Shown here: positions 36,479 to 46,376 of the stretch, piece by piece
Layout: each line of letters starts with the position of its first letter
How positions within the stretch are numbered: the stretch's first letter is position 1
Assembly: GCF_023921225.1 (NCBI RefSeq)
Contig: NZ_CP071527.1
Span: forward strand, 692,001-756,000
DNA length: 64,000 nucleotides
Direction: 5' to 3'
From: Legionella lytica
GTDB lineage: Bacteria; Pseudomonadota; Gammaproteobacteria; Legionellales; Legionellaceae
The notes under the pieces: generated by a model
What the model was told of the DNA's origin: nothing
Seen by the model: the letters and a program-made list of their open reading frames with translations, nothing else
Database searches by the model: none
Position numbers and translations under genes: made by a program

Positions 36479-38727
36479 CCCATGTTTTATTGGTAGGTAA
36501 TCCGAATTGTGGCAAAACCACTTTATTCAATGCATTAACTGGTGATAATCAGCGTATTGGTAATTGGCCGGGCGTTACCGTCGAAAAGAAAACGGGGTCT
36601 TTTTCTATAGGAAAACAATTAATTAACATCACTGATTTACCGGGAGTTTACTCTTTAGTGGCTAACTCGGGTGGTGTGAGTCAGGATGAGCAAATTGCCG
36701 CCCAATCTGTTGCAACTATGCAGGCAGATTGCATTATTAATGTGGTTGATGCATGCCATTTAGAGCGCCATTTATATTTAACCAGCCAGATTTTAGAGCT
36801 GGGAAAACCAGTCATTATTGCTTTAAATATGATTGATATTGCCGAGCAGCGCGGTATTTCCATTGATGTGAATGCTTTAGCACAGCAGTTAGGTTGCCCG
36901 GTCATTGCGCTTCAGGCACATAAAAAAGTAGGGCTAGCTGCTCTAGAACAGACTTTGCTTAAAGTACCGCAAGTCATTTTGCCTTGGAGTCTTCCTTTAG
37001 CATCTTCAGTACAACAAGGCTTAATGGAGATAGAAAAGGCCTTAATCGCTGAAGGTTATAGCCAAGCACTCGCGTACTATTTTTCACGAAGAATAGCTGA
37101 GGGCGATGTGATTTTGGTCAATGAGCGGGTAACTCAGGCCTTATCTGCATTGAACAATAACGATTCGGGGCTTGATGTTTTATTGGCAGATGCTCGTTAT
37201 CAGAAAATTCATGAGTTAGTTACTGCTGTGCAAAAAAAACGTAGTGATGCGAGTGAGAATTTTACCGCTAAGCTAGATCGTATTGTCTTGCATCGTTTTT
37301 GGGCTTTGCCAATCTTTTTTGGCATGATGTACCTCATGTTTTTATTTGCTATCAACATAGGCGGAGCATTCCAAGACTTTTTTGATATCAGTACCGATAC
37401 CATTTTTGTGCAAGGGGTTGCTTGGCTAATGCAACAAATTCATGCGCCAAACTGGCTCATTGCCATTCTGGCAAATGGAATTGGAAAGGGGATTAATACC
37501 ACGTTAACCTTTATTCCAGTAATAGCTGCTATGTTTTTCTTTTTATCTTTATTAGAAACATCTGGATACATGGCTCGAGCCGCTTTTGTTGTCGATAAAG
37601 TCATGCGTGTGTTGGGATTACCGGGTAAATCGTTTGTACCCATGATTGTTGGCTTTGGTTGTAATGTTCCTGCAATTATGGCTGCTCGTACTTTAGACTC
37701 AGAGCGCGATCGCCTCCTAACGGTTATGATGAGCCCCTTTATGTCATGCAGCGCACGCTTGGCCATTTATGCCGTATTTGTTGCTGCTTTTTTCCCTTCT
37801 GGCGGCCAAAATATCGTATTTTCGTTGTATCTGGTTGGTATTTTAATGGCGATTCTCACGGGATTTATTTTACGTAAATCCATGCTTAAAGGGCATTCTT
37901 CACCACTGATTTTAGAGTTGCCAGCATATCATAAACCGTCAATACGCCGCTTGTTCAAAGAAACCGCCATGCGGCTTCGTTTTTTTGTTCTGCGTGCAGG
38001 TAAATTAATTATTCCCATCTGCGTGATCTTAGGTGCTTTAAATGCAATGACCTTAGGTAGTGGTATTAATGCTACTGAGGGAAATAGCGAATCTTTATTA
38101 TCGATAATGGGGCAATGGCTTACTCCTATATTTACCCCAATGGGGATTCATCCAGACAATTGGCCGGCGACGGTGGGCTTATTAACGGGAATGTTAGCTA
38201 AGGAAGTTGTGGTTGGTACGCTAAACTCTCTTTATGCACAAGCAGGACACTTAGGTGAAATTGCTGCAGCACATTTTGATTTTTGGAGTGGTATTAAGGC
38301 TGCTTTATGGTCTGTACCACAAAATTTATCACAACTAGGTAGCGCCTTTGCAAATCCTGTATTAGCGAGTGCTGCTGATAATTCTGTATCGCAGTCAGTC
38401 TATGGCATTATGGCTCAGCGTTTTGATGGACAAATTGGAGCTTATGCTTATTTGTTATTTGTTCTCCTATACATTCCATGTGTTTCCACAATGGCGGTTA
38501 TTCGTCAGGAAGCAAATAAAAAATATATGTGGATGTCGGTTATTTGGTCCTTTGTTGTTGCTTATGTGGCTGCGGTCGGGTTTTATCAGGGAGCCAAATT
38601 TATTGAGCATTCGCCACACGGTTTCTATTGGCTTTGGATATCCATACTGATGTTTTTCTTGATTCCAACTTTATGGTATTTCAATAAACGTATAATGGGA
38701 GGGCGAAATGTTATTGCAAATACGTGA
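36475..38727 (+). CDS. feoB: FeoB, ferrous iron transporter
   Basis: A 750-residue inner-membrane Fe(II) transporter with an N-terminal G domain: GNPNCGKTTLFNAL (G1), TDLPGVYSL (G3) and ALNMIDIAE (G4). Core membrane region includes GFGCNVPAIMAARTLDSERD and MLAKEVVVGTLNSLYAQ. E. coli FeoB is 773 residues. Regulated with feoA; ferrous uptake is important for Legionella growth. Confidence 0.97.
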   Translation: MTHVLLVGNPNCGKTTLFNALTGDNQRIGNWPGVTVEKKTGSFSIGKQLINITDLPGVYSLVANSGGVSQDEQIAAQSVATMQADCIINVVDACHLERHLYLTSQILELGKPVIIALNMIDIAEQRGISIDVNALAQQLGCPVIALQAHKKVGLAALEQTLLKVPQVILPWSLPLASSVQQGLMEIEKALIAEGYSQALAYYFSRRIAEGDVILVNERVTQALSALNNNDSGLDVLLADARYQKIHELVTAVQKKRSDASENFTAKLDRIVLHRFWALPIFFGMMYLMFLFAINIGGAFQDFFDISTDTIFVQGVAWLMQQIHAPNWLIAILANGIGKGINTTLTFIPVIAAMFFFLSLLETSGYMARAAFVVDKVMRVLGLPGKSFVPMIVGFGCNVPAIMAARTLDSERDRLLTVMMSPFMSCSARLAIYAVFVAAFFPSGGQNIVFSLYLVGILMAILTGFILRKSMLKGHSSPLILELPAYHKPSIRRLFKETAMRLRFFVLRAGKLIIPICVILGALNAMTLGSGINATEGNSESLLSIMGQWLTPIFTPMGIHPDNWPATVGLLTGMLAKEVVVGTLNSLYAQAGHLGEIAAAHFDFWSGIKAALWSVPQNLSQLGSAFANPVLASAADNSVSQSVYGIMAQRFDGQIGAYAYLLFVLLYIPCVSTMAVIRQEANKKYMWMSVIWSFVVAYVAAVGFYQGAKFIEHSPHGFYWLWISILMFFLIPTLWYFNKRIMGGRNVIANT

Positions 38728-38926
38728 TTATATTTGCCGCCAGGGAGTGGTCAGCACACAACAGTTAACTCGTGAGTTTCACCTGGATTTACCTGCCTTA
38801 CAGCCAATGTTGGATCTTTGGGTTAAAAAAGGGGTAATTCGTAAATGCCAGGAAAAAGCGAATTGTCAGAGTACTTGTTTTAAATGTCGTATCAACGCAC
38901 CTGAATATTATCAATATCAGGCGTAA
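38708..38926 (+). CDS. feoC: FeoC-like protein
   Basis: A 72-residue winged-helix protein overlapping the feoB end by 20 bases, with GGGAGGGC before its ATG. The N-terminal helix-turn-helix (IRDYICRQGVVSTQQLTREF) is followed by a Cys-rich segment CQEKANCQSTCFKC that could hold an Fe-S cluster. FeoC proteins are proposed to stabilise or regulate FeoB. Confidence 0.88.
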   Translation: MLLQIRDYICRQGVVSTQQLTREFHLDLPALQPMLDLWVKKGVIRKCQEKANCQSTCFKCRINAPEYYQYQA

Positions 38927-38963
38927 TGTATCCTTCAAGGCTTTTTTAATTTTGGCTTGAAAC

Positions 38964-39032
38964 CGCATAGCCCGTAATACAGTATGAATTAGGCTTCACA
39001 CCCGTATTACGCTGGGCTAATACGGGCTGCAT
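38964..39032. repeat. Inverted-repeat element after feoC
   Basis: GCATAGCCCGTAATAC at the left and TAATACGGGCTGCAT at the right are near-complements, with an inner CCCGTATTACGCTGGGC copy. It is another palindromic spacer element and may end the feo transcript. Confidence 0.65.
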
Positions 39033-39188
39033 AATCTTTGTCTTGACGACATACTTTGCGGCCTAATTACTGTTTTTATTGTTTTTTTACATCTTTTTTA
39101 CCACTATGTAATTCAACTTTGATGCTCATTCTTGAAATTTGGGCTAATATATAATCATAAACAGAAGCATTACATTGGGTACTCATAC

Positions 39189-39824
39189 ATGGCCAATGAA
39201 CCAGATGAAAGTAACATTGATCCTTTAGATAATATGCCCGAAGAGCGCAGCATTGATGTGCGCAAATTGGAAATGGAAGCTGATCTTAATGATCCCGTCG
39301 CCTTAGTTGAGCGGGTTTATCAGATTTGGTGGCACTGGGCTGATTTCCACCTTTATATTATTTCTCCTACTATTCCACCTGTATCTCCGCCTGTAGTGAT
39401 TAAACCGGAACTTATACCAGGGACTCAGGAGTATGAATTTGTTTATGATATTCATGACTATGGCTCAAAACTCTCGACCTCGAAAGGCGAAGACATGATT
39501 AATTCAGGCATGTCCATGTGTAAGTTATTCTATACCATAGAAAAAATGATTTACATTCTGGTAGAGCGATTGAAGTCTGGAGGCGTGAGTACTGAAGTTG
39601 AAGTACAAGTTGCTTTTGGTGGGCACTTGTTATCACAAAGAAAAGCTTTTGAATCAATTATTAACTTGAATTATAACGTAGTTGTTACTAACTTCGACCC
39701 AGGTGCTTGGGGCGAGCGTTATCTGCAAATTGTAAAACAAAATGCCGAAAAATATGGTTACCCTCCAGAGGCACCACGGTCAACCTTTAAACAACCACAT
39801 AAGTCTCCTGGTATGAAGATTTAA
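39189..39824 (+). CDS. Conserved hypothetical protein upstream of sdhC
   Basis: A 211-residue soluble protein of unknown function. The ATG at 39189 (start MANEPDESN) is preferred over a TTG at 39132, because the intervening bases include TATAAT and look like promoter DNA. An acidic N-terminal part is followed by VERVYQIWWHWADFHLYI, a Pro-rich stretch (PPVSPPVVIKPELIPG) and a mixed alpha/beta C-terminal half with a conserved-looking FDPGAWGERYLQIV. I recall a similar hypothetical gene next to sdhC in L. pneumophila but cannot name it. No signal peptide or membrane helix. Confidence 0.75.
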   Translation: MANEPDESNIDPLDNMPEERSIDVRKLEMEADLNDPVALVERVYQIWWHWADFHLYIISPTIPPVSPPVVIKPELIPGTQEYEFVYDIHDYGSKLSTSKGEDMINSGMSMCKLFYTIEKMIYILVERLKSGGVSTEVEVQVAFGGHLLSQRKAFESIINLNYNVVVTNFDPGAWGERYLQIVKQNAEKYGYPPEAPRSTFKQPHKSPGMKI

Positions 39825-39850
39825 GAACCGCCCTCATCTTTTTCGCACTC

Positions 39851-39881
39851 TCGAATTACCTTGGTTTAACCACGGTAATTC
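39851..39881 (+). terminator. Possible terminator hairpin
   Basis: CGAATTACC...CGGTAATTCG forms a 9-10 base stem about 27 bases after the preceding stop, followed shortly by TTGCATATTTTTAT. An imperfect T-run lowers confidence. Confidence 0.5.
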
Positions 39882-40097
39882 GGTCTTGCATATTTTTATA
39901 AGCTCATTAGCCAAATAACTGAGAAAGTAAGTGCCATTTGTTGTTTCCAGCCAGGAGCGTGGTTAATAACATGACCTCTTAAGCGAAAATCTTCGTTGTA
40001 AGTAACCAGGCTACGCAAGCATATGGGTTGTTTCCCCTAATTCCGGTTAAATTTTAATCATTTAAACCGTTATATCTCCACACATTATGACTTAATC

Positions 40098-40125
40098 TTG
40101 CGTGATAAAAACAGAGTGCTATACT
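40098..40125 (+). promoter_or_regulatory. Probable sigma-70 promoter of sdhCDAB
   Basis: TTGCGT and TATACT are separated by 16 bases and end about 50 bases before the sdhC start. Confidence 0.5.
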
Positions 40126-40177
40126 TCGCATTCGTGCGTCCTTTATCTAACTTTTCAAATTAAGGAAGAAACTAACA

Positions 40178-40552
40178 GTGAACAAAAAAAGACCCGTTAA
40201 TCTTGATTTGGGTAGTTTAAAATTTCCCCCTATGGCAATCGCATCGATATTGCATAGGATTTCAGGGGTGGTTTTATTCCTATTATTGCCAGTAATGTTG
40301 TTTATTTTTGGTCAGTCAGTGCAATCAGCAGAGACTTTTGCTCAGATGAAGGCATTATTAACACATCCGTGCTATAAGTTGATCTTATGGGCCTTTGGGG
40401 CTGCATTGATTTATCACGTGCTCGCAGGTATCCGCCATATGATTATGGATTTGGGATTTGGTGAGCATCTTAGTGCTGGTCGGCGTACTGCTGTTTTAGT
40501 AATAGTTTTTGCCGTTATTTTGTCAATTTTACTAGGATTCTGGATATGGTAA
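40178..40552 (+). CDS. sdhC: Succinate dehydrogenase cytochrome b556 subunit SdhC
   Basis: A 124-residue membrane subunit with three hydrophobic helices. RPVNLDLGSLKFPPMAIASI and the early ILHRISGVVLF are the SdhC signature; the haem ligand His lies in YHVLAGIRHMIMD. GTG start with AAGGAAG about 9 bases upstream. It anchors SdhAB and transfers electrons to ubiquinone. First gene of sdhCDAB. Confidence 0.95.
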   Translation: MNKKRPVNLDLGSLKFPPMAIASILHRISGVVLFLLLPVMLFIFGQSVQSAETFAQMKALLTHPCYKLILWAFGAALIYHVLAGIRHMIMDLGFGEHLSAGRRTAVLVIVFAVILSILLGFWIW

Positions 40553-40893
40553 CTAATGTCACCAGCTTAACAGGCAATGGGTTAAAAGATTGGTTAGTTC
40601 AACGTGTTACAGCAGTATATTTCGCTGCGTATGTGTTTTTCTTTTTTGGATTTTTATTGTTGCATCCGGGATTGAGTTATGAACAATGGCATAGCTTATT
40701 TACCAATCCAGTGGTGCAAATTGCAACTGCTTTAGCATTGTTTGCATTAACGTTGCATGCCTGGATAGGTATCTGGACAGTAACTACCGATTATATGAAA
40801 TGTACTGTTTTACGTTTATCAGTACAGATGTTGGTTCTTTTATGGCTCCTTAGTCAATTGATTTGGGGCTTCTTGATCCTTTGGGGGCGGTAA
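40546..40893 (+). CDS. sdhD: Succinate dehydrogenase membrane subunit SdhD
   Basis: A 115-residue, three-helix membrane subunit overlapping sdhC by 7 bases. [19 protein letters not shown] and [16 protein letters not shown] (haem His) match the family. Together with SdhC it forms the quinone-binding anchor. Confidence 0.94.
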   Translation: MVTNVTSLTGNGLKDWLVQRVTAVYFAAYVFFFFGFLLLHPGLSYEQWHSLFTNPVVQIATALALFALTLHAWIGIWTVTTDYMKCTVLRLSVQMLVLLWLLSQLIWGFLILWGR

Positions 40894-40895
40894 GC

Positions 40896-42665
40896 ATGGC
40901 TATTGCACGGAATACATTTGATGCAGTAATTATTGGTGCTGGCGGTGCTGGAATGCGCGCTGCACTACAGATGGCAAACTCTGGTTTAAAAGTTGCACTT
41001 TTATCTAAAGTATTTCCAACGCGTTCACATACAGTTTCAGCTCAAGGGGGTATTACTTGTGCTTTAGGAAACTCGCATGAAGATGATTGGCGTTGGCATA
41101 TGTATGACACTGTAAAAGGGGCTGATTACATCGGCGACCAAGACAGTATTGAGTATTTATGTAAAACAGGCCCAGAAGCTGTTTATGAATTAGAACATAT
41201 GGGCTTACCGTTTTCACGCATGGACAATGGTAAAATTTACCAACGTCAGTTTGGTGGACAGTCTAAGAATTTTGGTGGCGAGCAAGCGGCTCGTACCTGT
41301 GCTGCTGCAGACCGTACAGGGCATGCCTTACTTCACACCTTATACCAACAAAATTTAAAAGCGAAAACTCACGTTTTTAGTGAGTGGTATGCTTTAGATT
41401 TCGTTAAAAATGCAGCAGGTCGTATCTCTGGTGTTACGGCAATGAGCATTGAAACTGGTGAGGTGGTATTTTTCCAATCCCGCGTATGTATTTTAGCTAC
41501 TGGTGGTGCGGGTCGTATTTATCAGTCGACTACAAATGCCTTTATTAATACAGGCGATGGTTTTGGTATGGCATTAAGAGCCGGCATTCCATTACAAGAT
41601 ATGGAAATGTGGCAGTTCCATCCTACAGGAATCGCTGGTGCTGGTACTCTAGTCACCGAAGGTTGTCGTGGAGAGGGCGGATATCTTATTAACAAAGATG
41701 GCGAGCGTTTTATGGAGCGTTATGCGCCTCGAGTTAAAGATTTGGCGTCACGTGATGTAGTTGCCCGTTCTATGTCTTTAGAAATGCGTGCAGGCAAAGG
41801 TTTTGATCCAGGCGGTGTTGATTACGTTAAGTTGAAGTTGGATCATTTAGGTGCGGATTTGATTATGTCGCGTTTACCAGGAATTCGCGAATTATCGATG
41901 AAATTTGCCGGTGTTGACCCAATTGTTGAACCAATTCCTGTAGTACCAACATGCCATTACAGTATGGGTGGTATACCGACTAATGTGCATGGTCAGGTTA
42001 TTAGTAAATCGAATGGCGAAGAACATATTGTCGAAGGCTTGTACGCGGTAGGTGAGTGTGCTTGCGTGTCTGTGCATGGGGCTAACCGTTTAGGTGGAAA
42101 TTCTTTATTAGACTTAGTCGTGTTTGGTCGTGCTGCTGGAATTCATGTTGAAGAATTATGGCAATCCAATAATTTACCTGATATGGCTTACATCAGTGAT
42201 GAAGACGTTGCTGCATCTTTGGTTCGTTACAACCGTTGGAATGAATCTAAAGAGGGTGAGAGCATTGCGGTGATTCGTGCTGACATGCAACGCGTAATGC
42301 AAGAAGATTTCGGTGTATTCCGTACTGGTGAAGTTATGGAATCTGGCTTAAAACGTTTAGAAGCATTACGTGAGCGTTTGAAGCATGCGAAGCTGGAAGA
42401 TAAAAGTCAGGTCTTTAATACCGATCGTGTGAGTGCTTTAGAGTTAGATAACTTAATGGCTACCGCTTATGCGACAGCACATTCTGCAATCGTTCGCACC
42501 GAAAGCCGTGGAGCACACAGTCGTGAAGACTACCCACAGCGTGATGATGCCAATTGGATTAAACACATACTGTACTTTGAGGAAGGTGAAGTAATCGATT
42601 TTCGTCCGGTTAATGCATCACCTAAACATATTGCGCCTTTTGAGCCGAAAGAACGCGTTTACTAA
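40896..42665 (+). CDS. sdhA: Succinate dehydrogenase flavoprotein subunit SdhA
   Basis: A 589-residue flavoprotein (E. coli 588) that oxidises succinate to fumarate. FAD-binding motif [18 protein letters not shown], the covalent-FAD site [17 protein letters not shown], the active-site segment [22 protein letters not shown], and [19 protein letters not shown]. The ATG at 40896, two bases after the sdhD stop and preceded by GGGGGCGG, is the family start; a longer frame from 40863 lies inside sdhD. Confidence 0.97.
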   Translation: MAIARNTFDAVIIGAGGAGMRAALQMANSGLKVALLSKVFPTRSHTVSAQGGITCALGNSHEDDWRWHMYDTVKGADYIGDQDSIEYLCKTGPEAVYELEHMGLPFSRMDNGKIYQRQFGGQSKNFGGEQAARTCAAADRTGHALLHTLYQQNLKAKTHVFSEWYALDFVKNAAGRISGVTAMSIETGEVVFFQSRVCILATGGAGRIYQSTTNAFINTGDGFGMALRAGIPLQDMEMWQFHPTGIAGAGTLVTEGCRGEGGYLINKDGERFMERYAPRVKDLASRDVVARSMSLEMRAGKGFDPGGVDYVKLKLDHLGADLIMSRLPGIRELSMKFAGVDPIVEPIPVVPTCHYSMGGIPTNVHGQVISKSNGEEHIVEGLYAVGECACVSVHGANRLGGNSLLDLVVFGRAAGIHVEELWQSNNLPDMAYISDEDVAASLVRYNRWNESKEGESIAVIRADMQRVMQEDFGVFRTGEVMESGLKRLEALRERLKHAKLEDKSQVFNTDRVSALELDNLMATAYATAHSAIVRTESRGAHSREDYPQRDDANWIKHILYFEEGEVIDFRPVNASPKHIAPFEPKERVY

Positions 42666-42680
42666 AGAGGATATATCAGA

Positions 42681-43403
42681 ATGTCAGATAATAGAAATTT
42701 GACTTTATCAATTTATCGCTATAATCCTGATGTGGATGCTAAGCCTTATATGCAAGATTATCAGTTAACGATACCGGCTAAAAGCGATCCGATGTTGTTG
42801 ACCTTACTTGAGCGTTTGAAAGACGAGCAGGATTCTACCATTACCTACAGAAGATCATGCCGTGAAGGGGTATGTGGTTCTGATGGTATGAACATTAATG
42901 GAACCAATGGCTTGGCCTGTATTACTCACGTCTCTCAGTTAAAGACGGATAAAATTGTTATTCGTCCTTTACCTGGCTTCCCAGTGATTCGGGATTTAGC
43001 AGTTGATATGTCTCAGTTTTATCAACAATATGAGCGTATTGAACCTTATTTACAAAATGATCAGGTCGCTCCAGCTCAAGAACGTTTGCAATCTCCGGAA
43101 GAGCGAGCACAACTTGATGGACTCTATGAATGTATTTTGTGTGCATGCTGCACCAGTTCATGTCCTTCTTTCTGGTGGAATCCAGAGAAATTTGTAGGCC
43201 CTGCAGGATTATTACAGGCCCGCCGTTTTTTAGCAGACAGTCGCGATACTGCAACAAATCATCGTTTGGAAAAATTACAAGATCCATTCAGTGTGTTCCG
43301 TTGCCGTACCATTATGAATTGTACGAATGTTTGCCCGAAGGGACTCAACCCAACTAAAGCGATTGCAGAAATTCGCACGCAAATGTTGAGACAGGAAACC
43401 TAA
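42681..43403 (+). CDS. sdhB: Succinate dehydrogenase iron-sulfur subunit SdhB
   Basis: A 240-residue subunit carrying three clusters: [2Fe-2S] ligands in RSCREGVCGSDGMNING, then CILCACCTSSCP and CRTIMNCTNVCPKGLNP for the [4Fe-4S] and [3Fe-4S] clusters. It passes electrons from SdhA to the membrane quinone. Start 15 bases after sdhA with AGAGGA upstream. Confidence 0.97.
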   Translation: MSDNRNLTLSIYRYNPDVDAKPYMQDYQLTIPAKSDPMLLTLLERLKDEQDSTITYRRSCREGVCGSDGMNINGTNGLACITHVSQLKTDKIVIRPLPGFPVIRDLAVDMSQFYQQYERIEPYLQNDQVAPAQERLQSPEERAQLDGLYECILCACCTSSCPSFWWNPEKFVGPAGLLQARRFLADSRDTATNHRLEKLQDPFSVFRCRTIMNCTNVCPKGLNPTKAIAEIRTQMLRQET

Positions 43404-43425
43404 TCGCAGTAATGATTCAGTAACT

Positions 43426-43447
43426 ACCCCTTCGATAACGAAGGGGT
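43426..43447 (+). terminator. Hairpin between sdhB and sucA
   Basis: ACCCCTTCG-ATAA-CGAAGGGGT forms a perfect 9-base stem but no T-run follows, so it may stabilise the sdh mRNA or weakly attenuate rather than terminate. Confidence 0.6.
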
Positions 43448-43492
43448 GGAGTCGTTACATAAACCTTTAGCTACACCCTTTGGAGAACGATA

Positions 43493-46297
43493 ATGAGCAG
43501 TTCCAATCTGCAAAATGAATGGGCTTCTTCCTACTTGTCTGGTGGAAGTATGGCTTACGTTGATAGTCTTTATGAAGATTATCTTGCTGACCCTGATTCG
43601 GTTCCTGCCGATTGGCGAGCAGTATTTAGCGCCTTACCTAAGGTTAATGGTTCTAATCAAGAGCTATCTCATCGTGATATTCGCGAATATTTTTTGCAGA
43701 ATGCGGACAAGAAGGCTGCTCATGTTGTTCAATCTGGAGATAGCCACCAATATGAAGTGGCTAGTTTAATTAATGATTTCAGAGCGTTAGGGCATCTTGC
43801 TGCAAGCCTCGATCCATTGGAAATGACTGAGCGCCCAGTCGTCCCTAATTTAGATTTGAATTATCATAATTTGACCAACGTAGATAAAAATCGCAAGTTC
43901 TTTGCGGGCACTTCCTTTAACGGTCCAGAAATGGCGTTAAATGAAATCTATGACGCTTTACGCGAAACCTATTGTGGTAGCATTGGTATCGAATACATGC
44001 ACATTTCTGACACTGCAGAAACTTCATGGCTACAAAAGAAAATGGAATCTGTACGTGGACGCGCTACTTTTGACGCCGCAAAAAAAATGGAAATTTTAAA
44101 GGACTTAATTGCCGCTGACGGTTTAGAGCGTTACTTAGGTACTCGTTATGTAGGACAAAAGCGCTTTTCATTAGAAGGGGGAGATTCTTTAATCCCAATG
44201 ATGAAAGAAATTATTAATTGCGCTGGCAAGGATAATGTAAAAGAATTGATCATTGGGATGGCACATCGTGGACGTTTAAACGTATTAGTGAACGTCTTAG
44301 GTAAAGAACCTAATGTGCTCTTCCAGGAATTTGAAGGCAAAATTAAATACGAGCGTACCGGGGATGTGAAATACCATCTTGGTTATTCTTCTGATATTAA
44401 AACAGCTTCAGGCAATGTATTGCATTTAGCTCTAGCCTTTAACCCATCTCATTTAGAAATTATCGGCCCAGTAGTTGAGGGTTCGGTGCGTGCACGTTTA
44501 AATCGCCGTAATGACTTAGAGAAGAAAGATTCCGTAGTTCCTGTGGTAATTCATGGGGATGCTGCTTTTGCCGGTCAAGGCGTGGTGATGGAAACCTTTA
44601 ACTTTTCTCAGGCCCGTGGTTACTCAACTGGGGGTACGGTCCACATCGTCATCAATAACCAGATTGGTTTTACGACCAGCAATCCTTTGGATGCTCGTTC
44701 TACACTTTATTGTACTGATGTTGCTAAGATGGTTCAGGCGCCAGTCATCCATGTGAATGGTGATGATCCTGAAGCAGTTGTGTTTGCCACCCAAATCGCC
44801 TTTGATTTCCGTATGAAATTTAATCGCGACGTGGTTATTGATCTTGTATGTTATCGTCGTCACGGCCACAACGAGGCTGATGAACCCGCAGTAACACAAC
44901 CCGCAATGTATAAGAAAATTAAATCCATGCGCCCATTGCGTGAATTGTATGCAGAAAAGTTAATTCAACAAGGTTTGTTAACTGCTAAAGATGCAGAGCA
45001 ACTCGTTGATGCTTATCGTGACGGCCTCGATCAAGGTAAGCCCGTAGTTAACCTAGTGCATGGCGATTACGAAGGTAAATACGCGATGGACTGGAGTCCT
45101 TTCATTAATGGCAAGTGGACTGATAAAGCAGATACCACCATTACTAAAGGTGACTTACAAAAACTCACCAAGCAATTAAATGATTTGCCGGAAGGTTTCT
45201 CTTTGCATCCCGTAGTACAACGTTTATTAGGTGAGCGTGACAAGATGACTGCAGGTGAATTACCGATGAACTGGGGTTATGCAGAGACTCTGGCTTACGC
45301 AAGTCTAATTCAAGAAGGTTATGGTGTTCGTTTGTCAGGTCAAGATTGTGGCCGAGGAACCTTTGCACATCGCCATGCTGTATTACATGATATTGAAACC
45401 GGTGACTCATTTACACCTTTAGAGCATATTTCGAATGGACATGGTCGTGGTTTTTCTGTCATTGATTCCGTGCTATCTGAAGAAGCAGTATTGGCATTTG
45501 AATACGGTTTCGCTTGTTCCGAGCCTAACTATTTAGTGCTTTGGGAAGCTCAGTTTGGTGACTTTGCTAATGGTGCACAAGTTGTTATTGACCAATTTAT
45601 TAGCTCTGGTGAGCAAAAATGGGGTCGTTTAAGTGGTTTAGTGATGTTATTACCCCATGGTTACGAAGGCCAAGGACCGGAGCATTCATCTGCACGCTTA
45701 GAGCGTTTCATGCAACTTTGTGCGCAGCATAACATACAGGTTTGTACACCAACTACCCCGGCGCAGATCTTCCACTTATTAAGAAGACAAGTGATTCGTG
45801 ATTTCCGCAAACCATTGATTGTGATGACACCAAAGAGCTTATTACGTCATAAGTTAGCTGTATCACCTCTAGAAGACTTATTTAAAGGCAAATTCCATAC
45901 GATTATTCCGGAAATTGATGCCTTAGATGCAGAAAAAGTAACGAAAGTGGTGCTTTGTGGTGGAAAGGTTTATTATGACTTATTACAAATGCGTCGTGAT
46001 AAAAACTTGGATCATGTTGCGATTGTACGAATTGAGCAAATGTATCCATTCCCTAAAAAAGCACTTATTGCCGAGATTAATAAGTATCCAAATGCTAAAG
46101 ATGTAGTCTGGTGTCAGGAAGAGCCACAAAACCAAGGTGTTTGGTTCTCTTCTCAGCATAATATGAAAGATTGTTTACGCCCTGAGCAATCATTGCAGTA
46201 TGCAGGACGAGAATTTGCTGCGGCACCAGCCGTAGGTAGTCCCGCCTTGCATGCACAACAACAATTGGCATTAGTTGAACAAGCGTTGTTAGGATAG
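43493..46297 (+). CDS. sucA: 2-oxoglutarate dehydrogenase E1 component SucA
   Basis: A 934-residue thiamine-diphosphate enzyme (E. coli 933) that decarboxylates 2-oxoglutarate and passes the succinyl group to SucB. IIGMAHRGRLNVLVNVLGK, VIHGDAAFAGQGVVMETFN, the ThDP-binding GDDPEAVVFATQIA...CYRRHGHNEADEP region and GYEGQGPEHSSARLERF are all present. GGAGAACG precedes the ATG. It lies 89 bases after sdhB, with a hairpin in the spacer. Confidence 0.97.
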   Translation: MSSSNLQNEWASSYLSGGSMAYVDSLYEDYLADPDSVPADWRAVFSALPKVNGSNQELSHRDIREYFLQNADKKAAHVVQSGDSHQYEVASLINDFRALGHLAASLDPLEMTERPVVPNLDLNYHNLTNVDKNRKFFAGTSFNGPEMALNEIYDALRETYCGSIGIEYMHISDTAETSWLQKKMESVRGRATFDAAKKMEILKDLIAADGLERYLGTRYVGQKRFSLEGGDSLIPMMKEIINCAGKDNVKELIIGMAHRGRLNVLVNVLGKEPNVLFQEFEGKIKYERTGDVKYHLGYSSDIKTASGNVLHLALAFNPSHLEIIGPVVEGSVRARLNRRNDLEKKDSVVPVVIHGDAAFAGQGVVMETFNFSQARGYSTGGTVHIVINNQIGFTTSNPLDARSTLYCTDVAKMVQAPVIHVNGDDPEAVVFATQIAFDFRMKFNRDVVIDLVCYRRHGHNEADEPAVTQPAMYKKIKSMRPLRELYAEKLIQQGLLTAKDAEQLVDAYRDGLDQGKPVVNLVHGDYEGKYAMDWSPFINGKWTDKADTTITKGDLQKLTKQLNDLPEGFSLHPVVQRLLGERDKMTAGELPMNWGYAETLAYASLIQEGYGVRLSGQDCGRGTFAHRHAVLHDIETGDSFTPLEHISNGHGRGFSVIDSVLSEEAVLAFEYGFACSEPNYLVLWEAQFGDFANGAQVVIDQFISSGEQKWGRLSGLVMLLPHGYEGQGPEHSSARLERFMQLCAQHNIQVCTPTTPAQIFHLLRRQVIRDFRKPLIVMTPKSLLRHKLAVSPLEDLFKGKFHTIIPEIDALDAEKVTKVVLCGGKVYYDLLQMRRDKNLDHVAIVRIEQMYPFPKKALIAEINKYPNAKDVVWCQEEPQNQGVWFSSQHNMKDCLRPEQSLQYAGREFAAAPAVGSPALHAQQQLALVEQALLG

Positions 46298-46376
46298 TTT
46301 TTAGACTATTGCTGTCTGGTGTTTGCTCCAGGCAGCGCTCTCTTAAATGAATTTAATAAAATAAGAAGGTATAACC

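Larger units (their letters stand above)
39825..40177. other. Intergenic region before sdhC
   Basis: About 350 bases holding the hairpin above, a degenerate copy of the AACCAGGCTAC palindrome near 40000-40016, and the sdh promoter listed separately. No gene seen. Confidence 0.6.
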
